A stretch of DNA of 64,000 nucleotides from PALSA-612 sp964595575 (GCA_964595575.1 CAZQRA010000009.1:9843-73842), one strand, 5' to 3'. Shown: positions 49,481 to 60,459, numbered from the stretch's first letter. Notes: generated by a model from the sequence alone, not told the origin. A program made the numbers and translations.

Positions 49481-51105
49481 CGAAGAGGTACCTCCGCCAC
49501 GATAGTCGTCCCCGCTCCCTGCGTCGACTCGATCCGCAAGCTTCCGTCGAGCAGGCCCAGCCGCTCCCGCATCCCCACCAGCCCCAGGCCGTGCCCCTCC
49601 GTCGCCTGGGCCTCGAAGCCGCGGCCATCGTCCTCGATCACGGCCGTCACCGCTCTCCCCTTGCGGGCGAGGACGACGCTGACGCGGCTCGCCCCGGCGT
49701 GCTTGACCACGTTGGTAAGGGCCTCTTGGACGATTCGGTAGAGGGCTGTCTCCACCTCCCCCGGCAGCCGCTCGTCCCCCAGCGCCGCCTGGAAGTCCAC
49801 GGCCAGGCCCGTCTGCTCGGAGAAGGTCTCGGCGAGACGCTCGAGAGCAGGAACCAAGCCGAAGTCGTCGAGGGCCTTGGGGCGAAGCTCGACCGCCAGC
49901 CGGCGTACGTCGTGGAGGGTCTCCACCACGAGCTCGCGAAGCCGGGAGGCGCTCTCCTTGGCCTGGGCGAGGTCGGCGGCGTCCTCGATCGTCTTCAGGC
50001 CCAGGAGGATGGAGGTGAGGGCTTGGCCGGTCTCGTCGTGTAGCTCCCGGGCCAGGCGCCTGCGCTCGAGCTCCTGGGCGGCCACCACCCGGCGCAGGGC
50101 ATCCCGCTGCACCCGCTCGGATAAGTCGACGGCCACGGCGGCCCGGGCGGCGAAGGTCTCTGCCAGGCGCTGGTCGTCCTCGCTGAAGCGGGGGTCGGGC
50201 CCAGCTTTGTCGTGGGCGATGATCACGCCGATGGCCCGCTCCTGGACGATCAGGGGTACGTACAGGCCGCTCGTTCCCCCAAGCTCGCGGGCTACTTCCT
50301 GATCGACCTCGGGGTCGTCGGCCAGGGAGTCCACCCGCTCGCTCCTCCGCCGCTCGAGCACGCGCCCGGACTTGGAGCGAGCGGTGCGGAAGCGACGGTC
50401 GCGCAGGTGCTCCACCTCGGGCCCAGCCACGGCAGCGATGCGCAAAGCCCCCGGCTCGGCGGGGAGAGCGATGAGGACGAATCTGGCGCCCACCAGCTCG
50501 CGCAGCCGAGACGCGATCAGCTGGAGCAGGCGGGGGAGGTCGAGCTCGCCGGCGAGGGCATTTCCCACCTCGTTTAGGGACTCGAGCTGGCGCAGCCAGC
50601 GCATGGCCGACTCGTAGAGGCGGGCATTCTCGATGGCTACCGCCGCCTGGGCGGCAAGGAGGGTCACCATGTCCTCGTCCTCCTGGGTGAACTCCTCGCC
50701 TCCCTCCTTCTCGGTCAGGTACAGGTTCCCGAAGGCGACGCCCCGCAGGAGGATGGGGACGCCCAGGAAGGTGCGCATGGGCGGATGGTGGGGAGGGAAC
50801 CCCACCGCCCGGGGGTCGGCGGTGAGGTCGCGGAGGCGGAGCGGCTTGGCCTCGCGGATGAGCACCCCCAGGATGCCCCGGCCCCGGGGCGGCTCCCCGA
50901 TCCTCCGCCGCGTCTCCTCGTCCACGCCCACGGCGATGAACGGGTCGAGGCGCTTTCCCGAGGCATCGATCACCCCCAAGGCGGCGTAGCGGGCGCCGGT
51001 CAGAGAGGCGGCCGTCTCCGTCAGCTTGCGGAGGACGGCCTCCAGGGAAAGCTCGGAGGTGACAGCGATGCTGGCCTCGGCCAAGGCGCGCAGGCGCTCT
51101 TCCAC
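49477..51105 (-). CDS. GAF-GAF sensor histidine kinase, DevS/DosS-like
   Basis: A 542-residue cytoplasmic kinase from GTG 51105. GAF1 (about 10-165) contains GRGILGVLIREAKPLRLRDL and GFPPHHPPMRTFLGVPI, strongly like the DevS/DosS GAF-A domain; His106/His107 lie in a segment close to the haem region of those proteins, but I cannot confirm haem binding. GAF2 spans about 180-330. The HisKA_3 box has phospho-His356 (ARELHDETGQALTSILLGLK), followed by an HATPase domain (ALTNVVKHAGASRV, DDGRGFEAQATEGHGLGL). Its stop overlaps the response-regulator start. Confidence 0.92.
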   Translation of the reverse strand: MEERLRALAEASIAVTSELSLEAVLRKLTETAASLTGARYAALGVIDASGKRLDPFIAVGVDEETRRRIGEPPRGRGILGVLIREAKPLRLRDLTADPRAVGFPPHHPPMRTFLGVPILLRGVAFGNLYLTEKEGGEEFTQEDEDMVTLLAAQAAVAIENARLYESAMRWLRQLESLNEVGNALAGELDLPRLLQLIASRLRELVGARFVLIALPAEPGALRIAAVAGPEVEHLRDRRFRTARSKSGRVLERRRSERVDSLADDPEVDQEVARELGGTSGLYVPLIVQERAIGVIIAHDKAGPDPRFSEDDQRLAETFAARAAVAVDLSERVQRDALRRVVAAQELERRRLARELHDETGQALTSILLGLKTIEDAADLAQAKESASRLRELVVETLHDVRRLAVELRPKALDDFGLVPALERLAETFSEQTGLAVDFQAALGDERLPGEVETALYRIVQEALTNVVKHAGASRVSVVLARKGRAVTAVIEDDGRGFEAQATEGHGLGLVGMRERLGLLDGSLRIESTQGAGTTIVAEVPLR

Positions 51106-51191
51106 GCCCGCATTATCCGTCCTCGCTACATGCGATACGGCACGGCGCGATCCGGAGGGGGCCCGCCGACGAGCGGGATAGCGCCCAGCCC

Positions 51192-53921
<2,730 letters not shown>

Positions 53922-54004
53922 GCCCCGATTCAATCAGACGGGCGGGCCCGCTTCGTCGCCCGCGAAGCTGGAAGGAGCGTGGAGGGGGCGGCGAGGCTCG
54001 CCCT

Positions 54005-54349
54005 CTACCGGCCCAGGACCCGGAGCGAGGGGCGAGGGGCGACGAGCGGCCGCTCGCCTCCCCCGGGGATCACCCTGAGGCGGACGCCGCTCGCGAGCCT
54101 CGGCCCCTTGGCCCGGGGCGTCCTTCGCCGCCGGAGCGTCCTCCTCCAGTCGGGATCGAGGGCCCGACAGAGAGGACAGGCTCGGCCCCTCTCCCCTCCC
54201 GGCAAAGACACCTCCTCCCAGTGAGCACGAGACACAAGACCCACGGTCTGCCTCCGGCCACACAGGGCGCAGGTAACCGCCAGCCCCTCCCTGGAAGGGC
54301 GGCGACGGGGCCGGAAGAACCAAAGCAGCGCTGGCGACGAAGGCCCCAT
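54005..54349 (-). CDS. Hypothetical small zinc-ribbon-like protein
   Basis: A 114-residue protein from ATG 54349, not recognised. CALC (near residue 27) and CPLC (near residue 58) could bind one zinc; the rest is very Arg/Pro-rich. A TTGACT element on the minus strand at about 54398-54393 may serve as its -35. The absence of a clear ribosome-binding site and the low-complexity composition leave real doubt that it is translated. Confidence 0.42.
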   Translation of the reverse strand: MGPSSPALLWFFRPRRRPSREGLAVTCALCGRRQTVGLVSRAHWEEVSLPGGERGRACPLCRALDPDWRRTLRRRRTPRAKGPRLASGVRLRVIPGGGERPLVAPRPSLRVLGR

Positions 54350-54388
54350 AGGAGTCGGAGCGCAAGCGTAGCTTCCGCCTCCGGCCGG

Positions 54389-54404
54389 TAGTCAACATCG
54401 ACTA
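54389..54404. promoter_or_regulatory. Inverted repeat TAGTC-N6-GACTA
   Basis: TAGTC (54389-54393) and GACTA (54400-54404) flank AACATC. It lies between the small leftward gene and the KaiC-like/XRE/cupin regulator and overlaps a possible leftward -35 (TTGACT). A regulator could bind here; none can be named. Confidence 0.4.
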
Positions 54405-54430
54405 GCGACGCTCACACCTCCGGGCTAGTC

Positions 54431-54447
54431 TTGAAGCAATGCTTCAA
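54431..54447. promoter_or_regulatory. Perfect palindrome TTGAAGCAATGCTTCAA over the regulator start codon
   Basis: TTGAAGCA-A-TGCTTCAA covers the ATG at 54439-54441. TAGTCT at 54426-54431 could be the -10, giving a leaderless message starting at the ATG, so the site would be an autoregulatory operator. The core AAGC-N3-GCTT recurs at 55603-55613. Confidence 0.62.
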
Positions 54448-55602
54448 GAGGCACCGGTGGCGAGCACCGGCATCCCTGCCCTCGACGAGGCCCTGGGAGG
54501 GCTCTTCTGGGGCGACAACGTAGTCTGGGAGTCGCGACAGGACGTGTCGGTCGAGCCCTTCTTCCGCTCGGTGGCGTCGCTTGCGCGCGAGTACGAGGAG
54601 GCCTACTACGTGTCCCTCGTCCGCCCCCCCGAGGAGGTGAGCGCCCGCTACCCCGGGCTGGAGGTGATCGACGCCCGGCCCGTCAGCCCTCTCGCTAGTC
54701 CGGCCCCGCTGCTGCAGGCTGTCGTCCAGCGCTGCCGCCAGGACCGGCGCACCCTCCTCCTCTTCGACTCCCTCGATCTTATGGCGGAGCGGTGGGGGAC
54801 GGATATGGCTCGACGGTTCTTCGCCCGCACCTGCCCCGTCCTCCTCCAGCTGGGTGCCATCGCCTACTGGTCGCTCACGGGGGATCGGCGCCAGATCCTG
54901 TCCCACGAGGTCGAGGCGACGACCCAGTGCGTCATCGCCGTGGAGGACGGCCGGCTGCGCATCGTCAAGGCTGAGGGGAGGAGACCCGGCACCGAGGGTA
55001 CGGTCTTCCGCTACCGCCTGGAGGAGGGGCGCCCGCTGCTCGAGCCGGCCCCGGCCGCCGCCCGACTGGGAGCCGCGCTGCGGGCGCTGAGGCTCCACCG
55101 GGGCCTCTCCAAGACCGACCTCGCCCGCATGGCAGGCGTGTCCGCCAGCGCCATCTCGCAGGCGGAGCGGGGCGCCCGGGGGCTCTCCCTCGACACCCTC
55201 CTTCGCCTCTCCTCCCAGCTTCACGTCACCCTGGACGAGCTGCTGGGAGGGAAGCTCTCCCCCAGCTACCGCCTGGGTCGTAGGCCTGACCCCGTGGAGC
55301 GGGCCTCGGGCAAGCCGGTGGCCCTCCTCGACGACCCCGAGATCGGGCTTCGCGCCTACCTCCTCCATCTTCCCCCCCGCGGCTCCGCCCCTCTGGGGCA
55401 GCACAAGGGCCTCGAGCTGGTAGCGGTGGCGAGCGGCCTCGTCCAGGTCGTGCTCGGCGAGGAGCGTCCCGTCCTCCGCCGGGGCGAGGTCCTCCTGGCC
55501 GGTCGGAGCGGCATCGCCGCCTGCCGCAACCTGTCCGACGGCGAGGCGCTCGTGTTCTGGATCCTCCGCGACGAGGTCGGGCCCGAGACCGCGACCCCGT
55601 GA
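54439..55602 (+). CDS. Transcriptional regulator: degenerate KaiC/RecA-like domain + XRE helix-turn-helix + cupin
   Basis: A 387-residue fusion. Residues 9-200 resemble KaiC/RAD55 ATPases (STGIPALDEALGG, Walker-B-like TLLLFDSLD at 105-113, then HEVEATTQCVIAVEDGRLRIVKAEG), but the P-loop position (23-33) reads WGDNVVWESRQ with no GxxxxGK, so ATP hydrolysis is unlikely. Residues 208-268 are an XRE helix-turn-helix (GLSKTDLARMAGVSASAISQAERG). Residues 300-378 are a cupin ligand domain. XRE-cupin proteins such as PuuR control amine catabolism with glutamine-synthetase-like ligases, matching the downstream genes. A perfect palindrome covers its start codon. The ATP-like domain may bind a nucleotide or mediate oligomerisation. 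Confidence 0.85.
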   Translation: MLQEAPVASTGIPALDEALGGLFWGDNVVWESRQDVSVEPFFRSVASLAREYEEAYYVSLVRPPEEVSARYPGLEVIDARPVSPLASPAPLLQAVVQRCRQDRRTLLLFDSLDLMAERWGTDMARRFFARTCPVLLQLGAIAYWSLTGDRRQILSHEVEATTQCVIAVEDGRLRIVKAEGRRPGTEGTVFRYRLEEGRPLLEPAPAAARLGAALRALRLHRGLSKTDLARMAGVSASAISQAERGARGLSLDTLLRLSSQLHVTLDELLGGKLSPSYRLGRRPDPVERASGKPVALLDDPEIGLRAYLLHLPPRGSAPLGQHKGLELVAVASGLVQVVLGEERPVLRRGEVLLAGRSGIAACRNLSDGEALVFWILRDEVGPETATP

Positions 55603-55613
55603 AAGCGTTGCTT
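55603..55613. promoter_or_regulatory. AAGC-N3-GCTT motif, second candidate site for the regulator
   Basis: AAGCGTTGCTT begins at the base after the regulator stop and shares the core of the palindrome over the regulator start. It precedes the stress protein-permease operon. Confidence 0.42.
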
Positions 55614-55622
55614 CGGGACGCA

Positions 55623-55640
55623 GGACGGCGACTGCCGTCC
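55623..55640. terminator. Small hairpin after the regulator gene
   Basis: GGACGGC (55623-55629) pairs perfectly with GCCGTCC (55634-55640) over GACT. It may end the regulator message; a short T-rich stretch follows about 15 bases later. Confidence 0.42.
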
Positions 55641-55665
55641 CGGCTTAGCCTGCGATTGTTTGATG

Positions 55666-55695
55666 GGCAACGTCGTTGATTTCTAGGCAACGTCG
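55666..55695. repeat. Direct repeat GGCAACGTCG x2, 20-base period
   Basis: Copies at 55666-55675 and 55686-55695, two helical turns apart, just before the stress protein gene; the first extends to the palindrome CAACG-T-CGTTG (55668-55678). A TTGATG at 55660-55665 may be a -35, so the repeats would lie over the promoter. Confidence 0.45.
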
Positions 55696-55710
55696 AGAAA
55701 GGAGAGACCG

Positions 55711-56148
55711 ATGACGCGCGTTATCTGCGCCCTCGACGACTCGCCTGCCTCGCGAGCGGCCGTCGAGTCTGCGGTCGAGCACTGCCGCCGACAGGGCGGC
55801 GAGCTCGTGCTGGTCGGGATCGTGCGCACGAGCCCCTTCGATCCCCCCCAGCCGTCGTACGGGGAGGTCGCCCGCCGCTACGCCGGCGTCCAGCACGAGT
55901 TGGCGCGGGCGGCGGCGACGGCCAAGGAGGCGGGACTCTCCCCCCGCGTCTCCCTGCGGGCAGGCAAGCCGGCAGCGGAGCTCCTGCGCGAGGCGGAGGC
56001 CTCCCAGGCCGACGAGGTGTTCGTGGCCGGCAAGCGATCCCCGCTCGCGGCTGCGCTCGCCGGCCGTCCCGCCGTCGAGGTCGTCCGCGTGCGGGTGGCG
56101 GGAGCGCCCCGGGCCACGGTCGAGCGCGAGCTGGCGCGAGCGGCGTAG
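55711..56148 (+). CDS. Universal stress protein (UspA family, divergent)
   Basis: A 145-residue UspA-fold protein from ATG 55711 with AAAGGAG upstream. It begins TRVICALDDSPASRAAVESAVEHC and ends DEVFVAGKRSPLAAALAGRPAVEVVRV; the classical ATP-binding G-2x-G-9x-G-S motif is degenerate, so it may not bind ATP. It is 9 bases upstream of the amino acid permease and therefore part of the transport operon, perhaps a modulator of that permease. Confidence 0.85.
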   Translation: MTRVICALDDSPASRAAVESAVEHCRRQGGELVLVGIVRTSPFDPPQPSYGEVARRYAGVQHELARAAATAKEAGLSPRVSLRAGKPAAELLREAEASQADEVFVAGKRSPLAAALAGRPAVEVVRVRVAGAPRATVERELARAA

Positions 56149-56157
56149 GGAGGCGTC

Positions 56158-57627
56158 GTGAGCGAGAGTAGGTCGGGCGGCCGTCCCCTGAGCGCGGCCG
56201 AGGCTTTCGGCCTCGCCCGCACCCTGACCTGGTGGGACGGGTTCAACATCGCCCTAGGCGTCCCTGTCCTCCTCATCTTCTCGGTGGGGTCGGTGGTCGT
56301 TCTCACCGGCACCCTGTCCCCCCTGATCTGGGTCATCTCGGTCGTCATCGGCTTCCTGCAGGCCTTCGTGTGGGCCGAGATGGCAGGGCTCTTCCCCCAC
56401 AAGTCGGGGGGACACTCCCTGTACGGCTCGGAGGTCCTCAGGCGCTACAACCGCTTCCTACCCCCCCTCGACATCTGGGGCAACTGGTTCGCCTGGTCGC
56501 CGGTGCTCGCCATCGGCGGCCTGCTCATCGGAAGCTACGTCCAGACCCAGTGGCTCCCCGACCAGGACTGGCTCCTCACCTGGGGCCCCTTCAAGCTGTC
56601 GATGGCGACCATCATCGGGGCGGCCGCCCTCCTGCTCGTCTTCTGGATCAACCACTTCTCCATCAAGTCGAGCGCCCGCACTCAGCTCGTCCTCGGGCTC
56701 GTGAGCCTGCTGCCCATGGCGCTCCTCATCATCGTTCCCCTGTTCCAAGGCCGAGTCGACATCGACAACCTGGCTCCCTTTGCTCCGCCGGACAGCCCCT
56801 GGCTGAGCTGGGACACCCTGGTCACCATCTGCGCCGGCCTGTACATCGCCGCCTGGAGCGCCTACGCCTTCGAGACGACCATCTGCTACACGGCCGAGTT
56901 TCGCAACCCGGCCAAGGACGCCCCCCGGTCGATCATCGCCGCCGGGCTCCTCAACCTCGTCTTCTACGGCCTCGGGCCCGTGGTCCTGCTCGGAGTCGTG
57001 GGCAGGGAGGAGATCGCCAAGGACCCGGCCGTCGCCTTCTCCCCCCTCGCTCGAGACGTGTTCGGAGCAGGCTCGGACGTGGTCATCGCCCTGCTCGTGG
57101 TGGCGCTCGTCCTCATCATCAACACCGCCATCCTCGGCTCCGCCCGCACCCTGTACCAGGCCTCGGCCGAGGGCTACACCTTCCGCGGCTTCCAGAAGCT
57201 CTCCCGCCGACGGGTGCCCACCCGGGCCATGGGCTTCGACGTGGTCGTCAACCTGTTCCTCATGCTGCTCGGGACCCCCATCTACATCCTGGCCGCCTCC
57301 ACCGTGGGCTACATGGTCACCAACGTGCTCGACGGGGTAGCCGGCTGGCTCCTGCGCAAGGACAGCGCGCGGATCGAGGCTCCCTACCGGGCGCCCCGCC
57401 TCGCCATGTACGCGATCCTGGTCTTCGCCGCCCTCAACTTCGTGTTCCAGTTCCTGGGCGGGCCGAGCTGGGGCTGGACGGCGATGGGGCTCGGCTGGGC
57501 GATCGTCTTCGCCTCGATCCCGGTGTACCTCTACCGGCGGTACACGGACGCCTACGGTGGCGTGCGGGGGCTGGTCGCTGCCGCCCGCCGCGCCATGGCA
57601 ACCCGCGCTGTAGGAGAGGAGGCATGA
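56158..57627 (+). CDS. APC-family amino acid/amine permease
   Basis: A 489-residue transporter with 12 or so membrane segments from GTG 56158. The N-terminus TWWDGFNIALGVPVLLIFSVGS, the conserved glutamate region ETTICYTAEFRNPAKDAPRSIIAAG and repeated Gly/Ala-rich helices mark the amino acid-polyamine-organocation superfamily. Next to a glutamine-synthetase-like ligase and glutamate-synthase-like proteins it probably imports an amine or amino acid that they metabolise. It is followed with an ATGA overlap by a small membrane protein. Confidence 0.92.
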   Translation: MSESRSGGRPLSAAEAFGLARTLTWWDGFNIALGVPVLLIFSVGSVVVLTGTLSPLIWVISVVIGFLQAFVWAEMAGLFPHKSGGHSLYGSEVLRRYNRFLPPLDIWGNWFAWSPVLAIGGLLIGSYVQTQWLPDQDWLLTWGPFKLSMATIIGAAALLLVFWINHFSIKSSARTQLVLGLVSLLPMALLIIVPLFQGRVDIDNLAPFAPPDSPWLSWDTLVTICAGLYIAAWSAYAFETTICYTAEFRNPAKDAPRSIIAAGLLNLVFYGLGPVVLLGVVGREEIAKDPAVAFSPLARDVFGAGSDVVIALLVVALVLIINTAILGSARTLYQASAEGYTFRGFQKLSRRRVPTRAMGFDVVVNLFLMLLGTPIYILAASTVGYMVTNVLDGVAGWLLRKDSARIEAPYRAPRLAMYAILVFAALNFVFQFLGGPSWGWTAMGLGWAIVFASIPVYLYRRYTDAYGGVRGLVAAARRAMATRAVGEEA

Positions 57628-57875
57628 CGATGGACTTCGACGATCCCCGCGCGATCGAGCGCCACGCGGAGCTGATCGCGCGCACCCTCGACGAGCGGCC
57701 CAAGGTGTCGTCCCTGTGGCTCCTCCTGGCCGTCTGGGCGCTCGCAGGGCTTCTCCTGACGCTCGCGCTCAGGACCGGCGAGGACTGGCTGTACGGGCTC
57801 GGCCTGGCGCTCACCGCCGCCTGGACGGTCGGCTTCGTGCTGGCCCGGGGCGAGGCCCGCTGGTTTCGCTGGTAG
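57624..57875 (+). CDS. Small membrane protein coupled to the permease
   Basis: An 83-residue protein with a 28-residue charged N-terminus (RAIERHAELIARTLDERPKV) and two membrane segments (about 30-46 and 54-73), ending in GEARWFRW. ATG 57624 overlaps the permease stop. The tight coupling suggests a subunit or stabiliser of the permease; small two-helix partners are known for other transporters. No family is recognised. Confidence 0.75.
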   Translation: MTMDFDDPRAIERHAELIARTLDERPKVSSLWLLLAVWALAGLLLTLALRTGEDWLYGLGLALTAAWTVGFVLARGEARWFRW

Positions 57876-57902
57876 GAGGCGCGCTCGGCCGAGCGCGCCT
57901 CC
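57875..57902 (+). terminator. Perfect 28-base hairpin ending the permease operon
   Basis: GGAGGCGCGCTCGG and CCGAGCGCGCCTCC form a continuous palindrome beginning at the last base of the small membrane protein stop codon. As RNA it folds into a stem of about 12 pairs with a four-base loop. Confidence 0.72.
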
Positions 57903-57958
57903 GGCCTGGCATCATCGCTCGTAGCGCGCTCGGGTCTCGACACGCGCGCCACAGGGAC

Positions 57959-57999
57959 TACAATTGCCCACTACACCATAGAGTTGCGTAATGCACAAC
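57959..57999 (+). promoter_or_regulatory. Promoter region of the glutamine-synthetase-like operon
   Basis: TACAAT at 57959-57964 is a good -10; the -35 is weak, suggesting an activator. Just downstream, 57983-57999 is an imperfect 17-base palindrome (GTTGCGTAATGCACAAC, six of eight pairs) whose centre AATGC matches the palindrome over the upstream regulator start. Confidence 0.42.
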
Positions 58000-58023
58000 G
58001 ACCGCCAGGAGGAGATCGCGACC

Positions 58024-59508
58024 ATGGCCACCGTCCAGGCAGGTTCCACCCTCGTCCAGAGCGTCCTCGCCAAGGGGCCGATCCCTGATCCTCTCCCTAC
58101 GCTCGAGCAGGCGCGCTCCGACCCCGCCCGCCGGGAGAAGATCCAGGCCATCCGCAAGGAGATCAACGAGAAGGGGATCCAGTACATCTTCTTCCAGCAG
58201 GTATCGGTCTCGGGCCACGTCAACGGCAAGGGCGTGTCGGCAGCCCTGTGGGAGAAGGTGGCCGAGGAGGGCTACCAGCTCGTGTACGGGGCCACCGCCG
58301 ACCTCTTCGTCGACCGCTCCGACCACTACATCGGCTTCGGGCCGGAGGAGTCGGAGCTGGCCGCGATCGCCGACCTCGATACCTTCGCCCAGCTCCCCTG
58401 GGATCCCCGCGTCGCCCGGGTCTTCTGCGACTGCTACGACACCGAGACGGGCGAGCTCCTGGACGCCGACCCGCGCCAGAACCTGAAGCGGATCGTCAAC
58501 CAGGTCGAGCGAGAGCTCGGCTACACGTTCCTATGCGGCATCGAGCCGGAGATGATGTGGCTCAAGCGGCCCCGGGGCTCGTCCGACCCGGGGGCGGCGA
58601 GCGGCATCACCAAGCCGTGGTGCTACCACATCAACCAGTTCGAGGAGCTGCGCCCGATCATCCTGGACGTGATCGACTACGGCCAGCGCCTCGGCCTCAA
58701 CCCCTCCTACGGCGACCACGAGGACTCGCCCGGCCAGCTCGAGCTCAACTTCCTGTTCGACCGCGCCGTCCGCACCGCCGACAACCTGTCCACCTACCGG
58801 CAGATCTGCCAGGCGGTGGCCCGCAAGCACACCCGCGAGGGAACGTACGGCCCGGACGTGGAGATCATCGCCACCTTCATGCCCAAGCCGTTCACGGGGG
58901 TCTCTGCCAACGGCGCCCACCACCACTTCACCTTGGTCGACCAGGAAGGCCGAAACGTCTTCTACGACCCGGACGGGCCGGCCAAGCTGTCGGAGCTGGG
59001 CCGCCAGTTCATGGGCGGCATCCTCGACCACTACCGGGCCCTGTGCGCCATCACCGCCCCCACCGTCAACTCCTACAAGCGGTTCTGGGACTTCGGCTTC
59101 TGGGCCCCCATCTACAAGGACTACGGCTGGCAGAACCGCACCTGCCTCGTGCGGGTCGCCTCCGGCGGCCGGTTCGAGTACCGGGCGGTGGACTCCTCCT
59201 GCAACCCCTACCTCACCCAGGCCGCCCTGCTCCTGGCCGGCCTGGACGGGGTCAAGCGCAAGCTCGACCCCGGCCCTCCCCAGCAGCGAAACGTCTACGA
59301 CGTGCTGGCCGAGGGGGTGGAGATCCCGCGCGTCCCTGCCCACCTGGGCGAGGCCCTGGATGCTCTGGAGCAGGACGAGGTGGTGAAGAGCGCCCTTCCC
59401 GGCCGCCTCTACAAGGTGTTCATGCACTACAAGCGCGACGAGTGGGAGCGCTTCCTCGCCGCCGTCACCGACTGGGAGCGGGAGCGCTACCTCGACGTGC
59501 TTCCATAG
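58024..59508 (+). CDS. Glutamine-synthetase-like ligase, probable gamma-glutamylmethylamide synthetase type
   Basis: A 494-residue member of the glutamine synthetase superfamily. Seen: the N-terminal beta-grasp region, GIEPEMMW (ATP/metal Glu), GDHEDSPGQLELNF, MPKPFTGVSANGAHHHFTLVD (metal and substrate loop) and NRTCLVRVASGGRFEYRAVD. Key acidic metal ligands are retained, so it should be a ligase, joining glutamate to ammonia or an amine. Neighbouring GlxB/C/D-like genes and a DAO-family flavoprotein favour GlnT/GmaS (gamma-glutamylmethylamide synthetase). ATG 58024 has AGGAGGAG nine bases upstream; ATG 57991 is a weaker start overlapping the operator-like palindrome. Confidence 0.85.
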   Translation: MATVQAGSTLVQSVLAKGPIPDPLPTLEQARSDPARREKIQAIRKEINEKGIQYIFFQQVSVSGHVNGKGVSAALWEKVAEEGYQLVYGATADLFVDRSDHYIGFGPEESELAAIADLDTFAQLPWDPRVARVFCDCYDTETGELLDADPRQNLKRIVNQVERELGYTFLCGIEPEMMWLKRPRGSSDPGAASGITKPWCYHINQFEELRPIILDVIDYGQRLGLNPSYGDHEDSPGQLELNFLFDRAVRTADNLSTYRQICQAVARKHTREGTYGPDVEIIATFMPKPFTGVSANGAHHHFTLVDQEGRNVFYDPDGPAKLSELGRQFMGGILDHYRALCAITAPTVNSYKRFWDFGFWAPIYKDYGWQNRTCLVRVASGGRFEYRAVDSSCNPYLTQAALLLAGLDGVKRKLDPGPPQQRNVYDVLAEGVEIPRVPAHLGEALDALEQDEVVKSALPGRLYKVFMHYKRDEWERFLAAVTDWERERYLDVLP

Positions 59509-59526
59509 AAGGAGAGCGAAGAGACT

Positions 59527-60459
59527 ATGTGTGGAATCGCCGGCATCATCTACCGAGACGGAGCCGAGCACGACGTGGGCGTGGAGATGACGCGGATGCT
59601 CCAGTCGATGAAGCACCGCGGCCCCGACTCCACCGGGTATGCCCTCTACCACGCCCCCTCGACCGGCCTCTACCTCCGCTACAAGCTGGCCGACGCCAAC
59701 GATCCCCGCGACTCGGAGTTCGAGGAGCGCCTGGCCCGCCACAACGCCGAGGTCATGCGCCGCCTGCGGGCCCTGGGAGCCGAGATCGAGGAGGCAGAGG
59801 GCGACACCGAGTACGCCTACCGGCTCAAGCTCCGCTACGACGGCGACCCTAAGGACATCGCCGACATGCTCGAGGAGATCCCCCGCTGCGAGGTTCTGTC
59901 CCTGGGGAGCTCGCTCGAGATCGTGAAGGACCTGGGGGACGCCGAGACGGTCGCTCGACAGTACCGCCTGGATCGCTTCAAGGGGACGCACGGCATCGGC
60001 CACGTTCGCATGGCCACCGAGTCGGACGTGGACATCTCCGGTGCCCACCCCTACTGGGCCTACCCCTTCCCCGACGTAGCCGTCGTCCACAACGGCCAGC
60101 TCACCAACTACTGGTGGTGGCGGCGACGCCTGGAGCGGGCAGGGCACCGCTTCCAGTCCATGTGCGACTCCGAGGTAATCGCCGTGTACCTGGCCGAGAA
60201 GATGAGCGAGGGGGCCACCCTCGAGGACGCCATGCGCGACAGCCTGGACGAGCTGGACGGCGTGTTCACCTACATCGCCGTCACCGAGGACTCGCTGGGG
60301 GTGGCCAAGGACGAGATGGCAGCGAAGCCGCTCGTCCTCTACGAGTCGGACGATCTCGTCGCCCTCGCCTCCGAGGAGATCGCCATCCGGGCGGTGATCG
60401 AGCACGAGATCGAGACCTACGATCCCTACGAGCGGGAGGTACTGGTGTGGAAGCGGTAG
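59527..60459 (+). CDS. Class II glutamine amidotransferase, GlxB/MgsA-like
   Basis: A 310-residue Ntn-hydrolase glutaminase. The nucleophile is Cys2 (MCGIAGIIYRDG); MKHRGPDSTGYALY, GIGHVRMATES and HNGQLTNYWWWRRRLE are the glutamine-binding elements of the GltB N-terminal domain. As a separate polypeptide with the next two genes it corresponds to the split glutamate synthase GlxBCD/MgsABC, which makes N-methylglutamate or glutamate. It releases ammonia or methylamine from glutamine or gamma-glutamylmethylamide. RBS GAAGGAGAG precedes ATG 59527. Confidence 0.9.
   Translation: MCGIAGIIYRDGAEHDVGVEMTRMLQSMKHRGPDSTGYALYHAPSTGLYLRYKLADANDPRDSEFEERLARHNAEVMRRLRALGAEIEEAEGDTEYAYRLKLRYDGDPKDIADMLEEIPRCEVLSLGSSLEIVKDLGDAETVARQYRLDRFKGTHGIGHVRMATESDVDISGAHPYWAYPFPDVAVVHNGQLTNYWWWRRRLERAGHRFQSMCDSEVIAVYLAEKMSEGATLEDAMRDSLDELDGVFTYIAVTEDSLGVAKDEMAAKPLVLYESDDLVALASEEIAIRAVIEHEIETYDPYEREVLVWKR

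Noticed and set aside
57954..57969. DevR/DosR-like box GGGACTACAATTGCCC before the ligase operon
   Set aside because: Only the outer GGG/CCC pairs match; the inner bases are not symmetric, and the stretch contains the -10 element.
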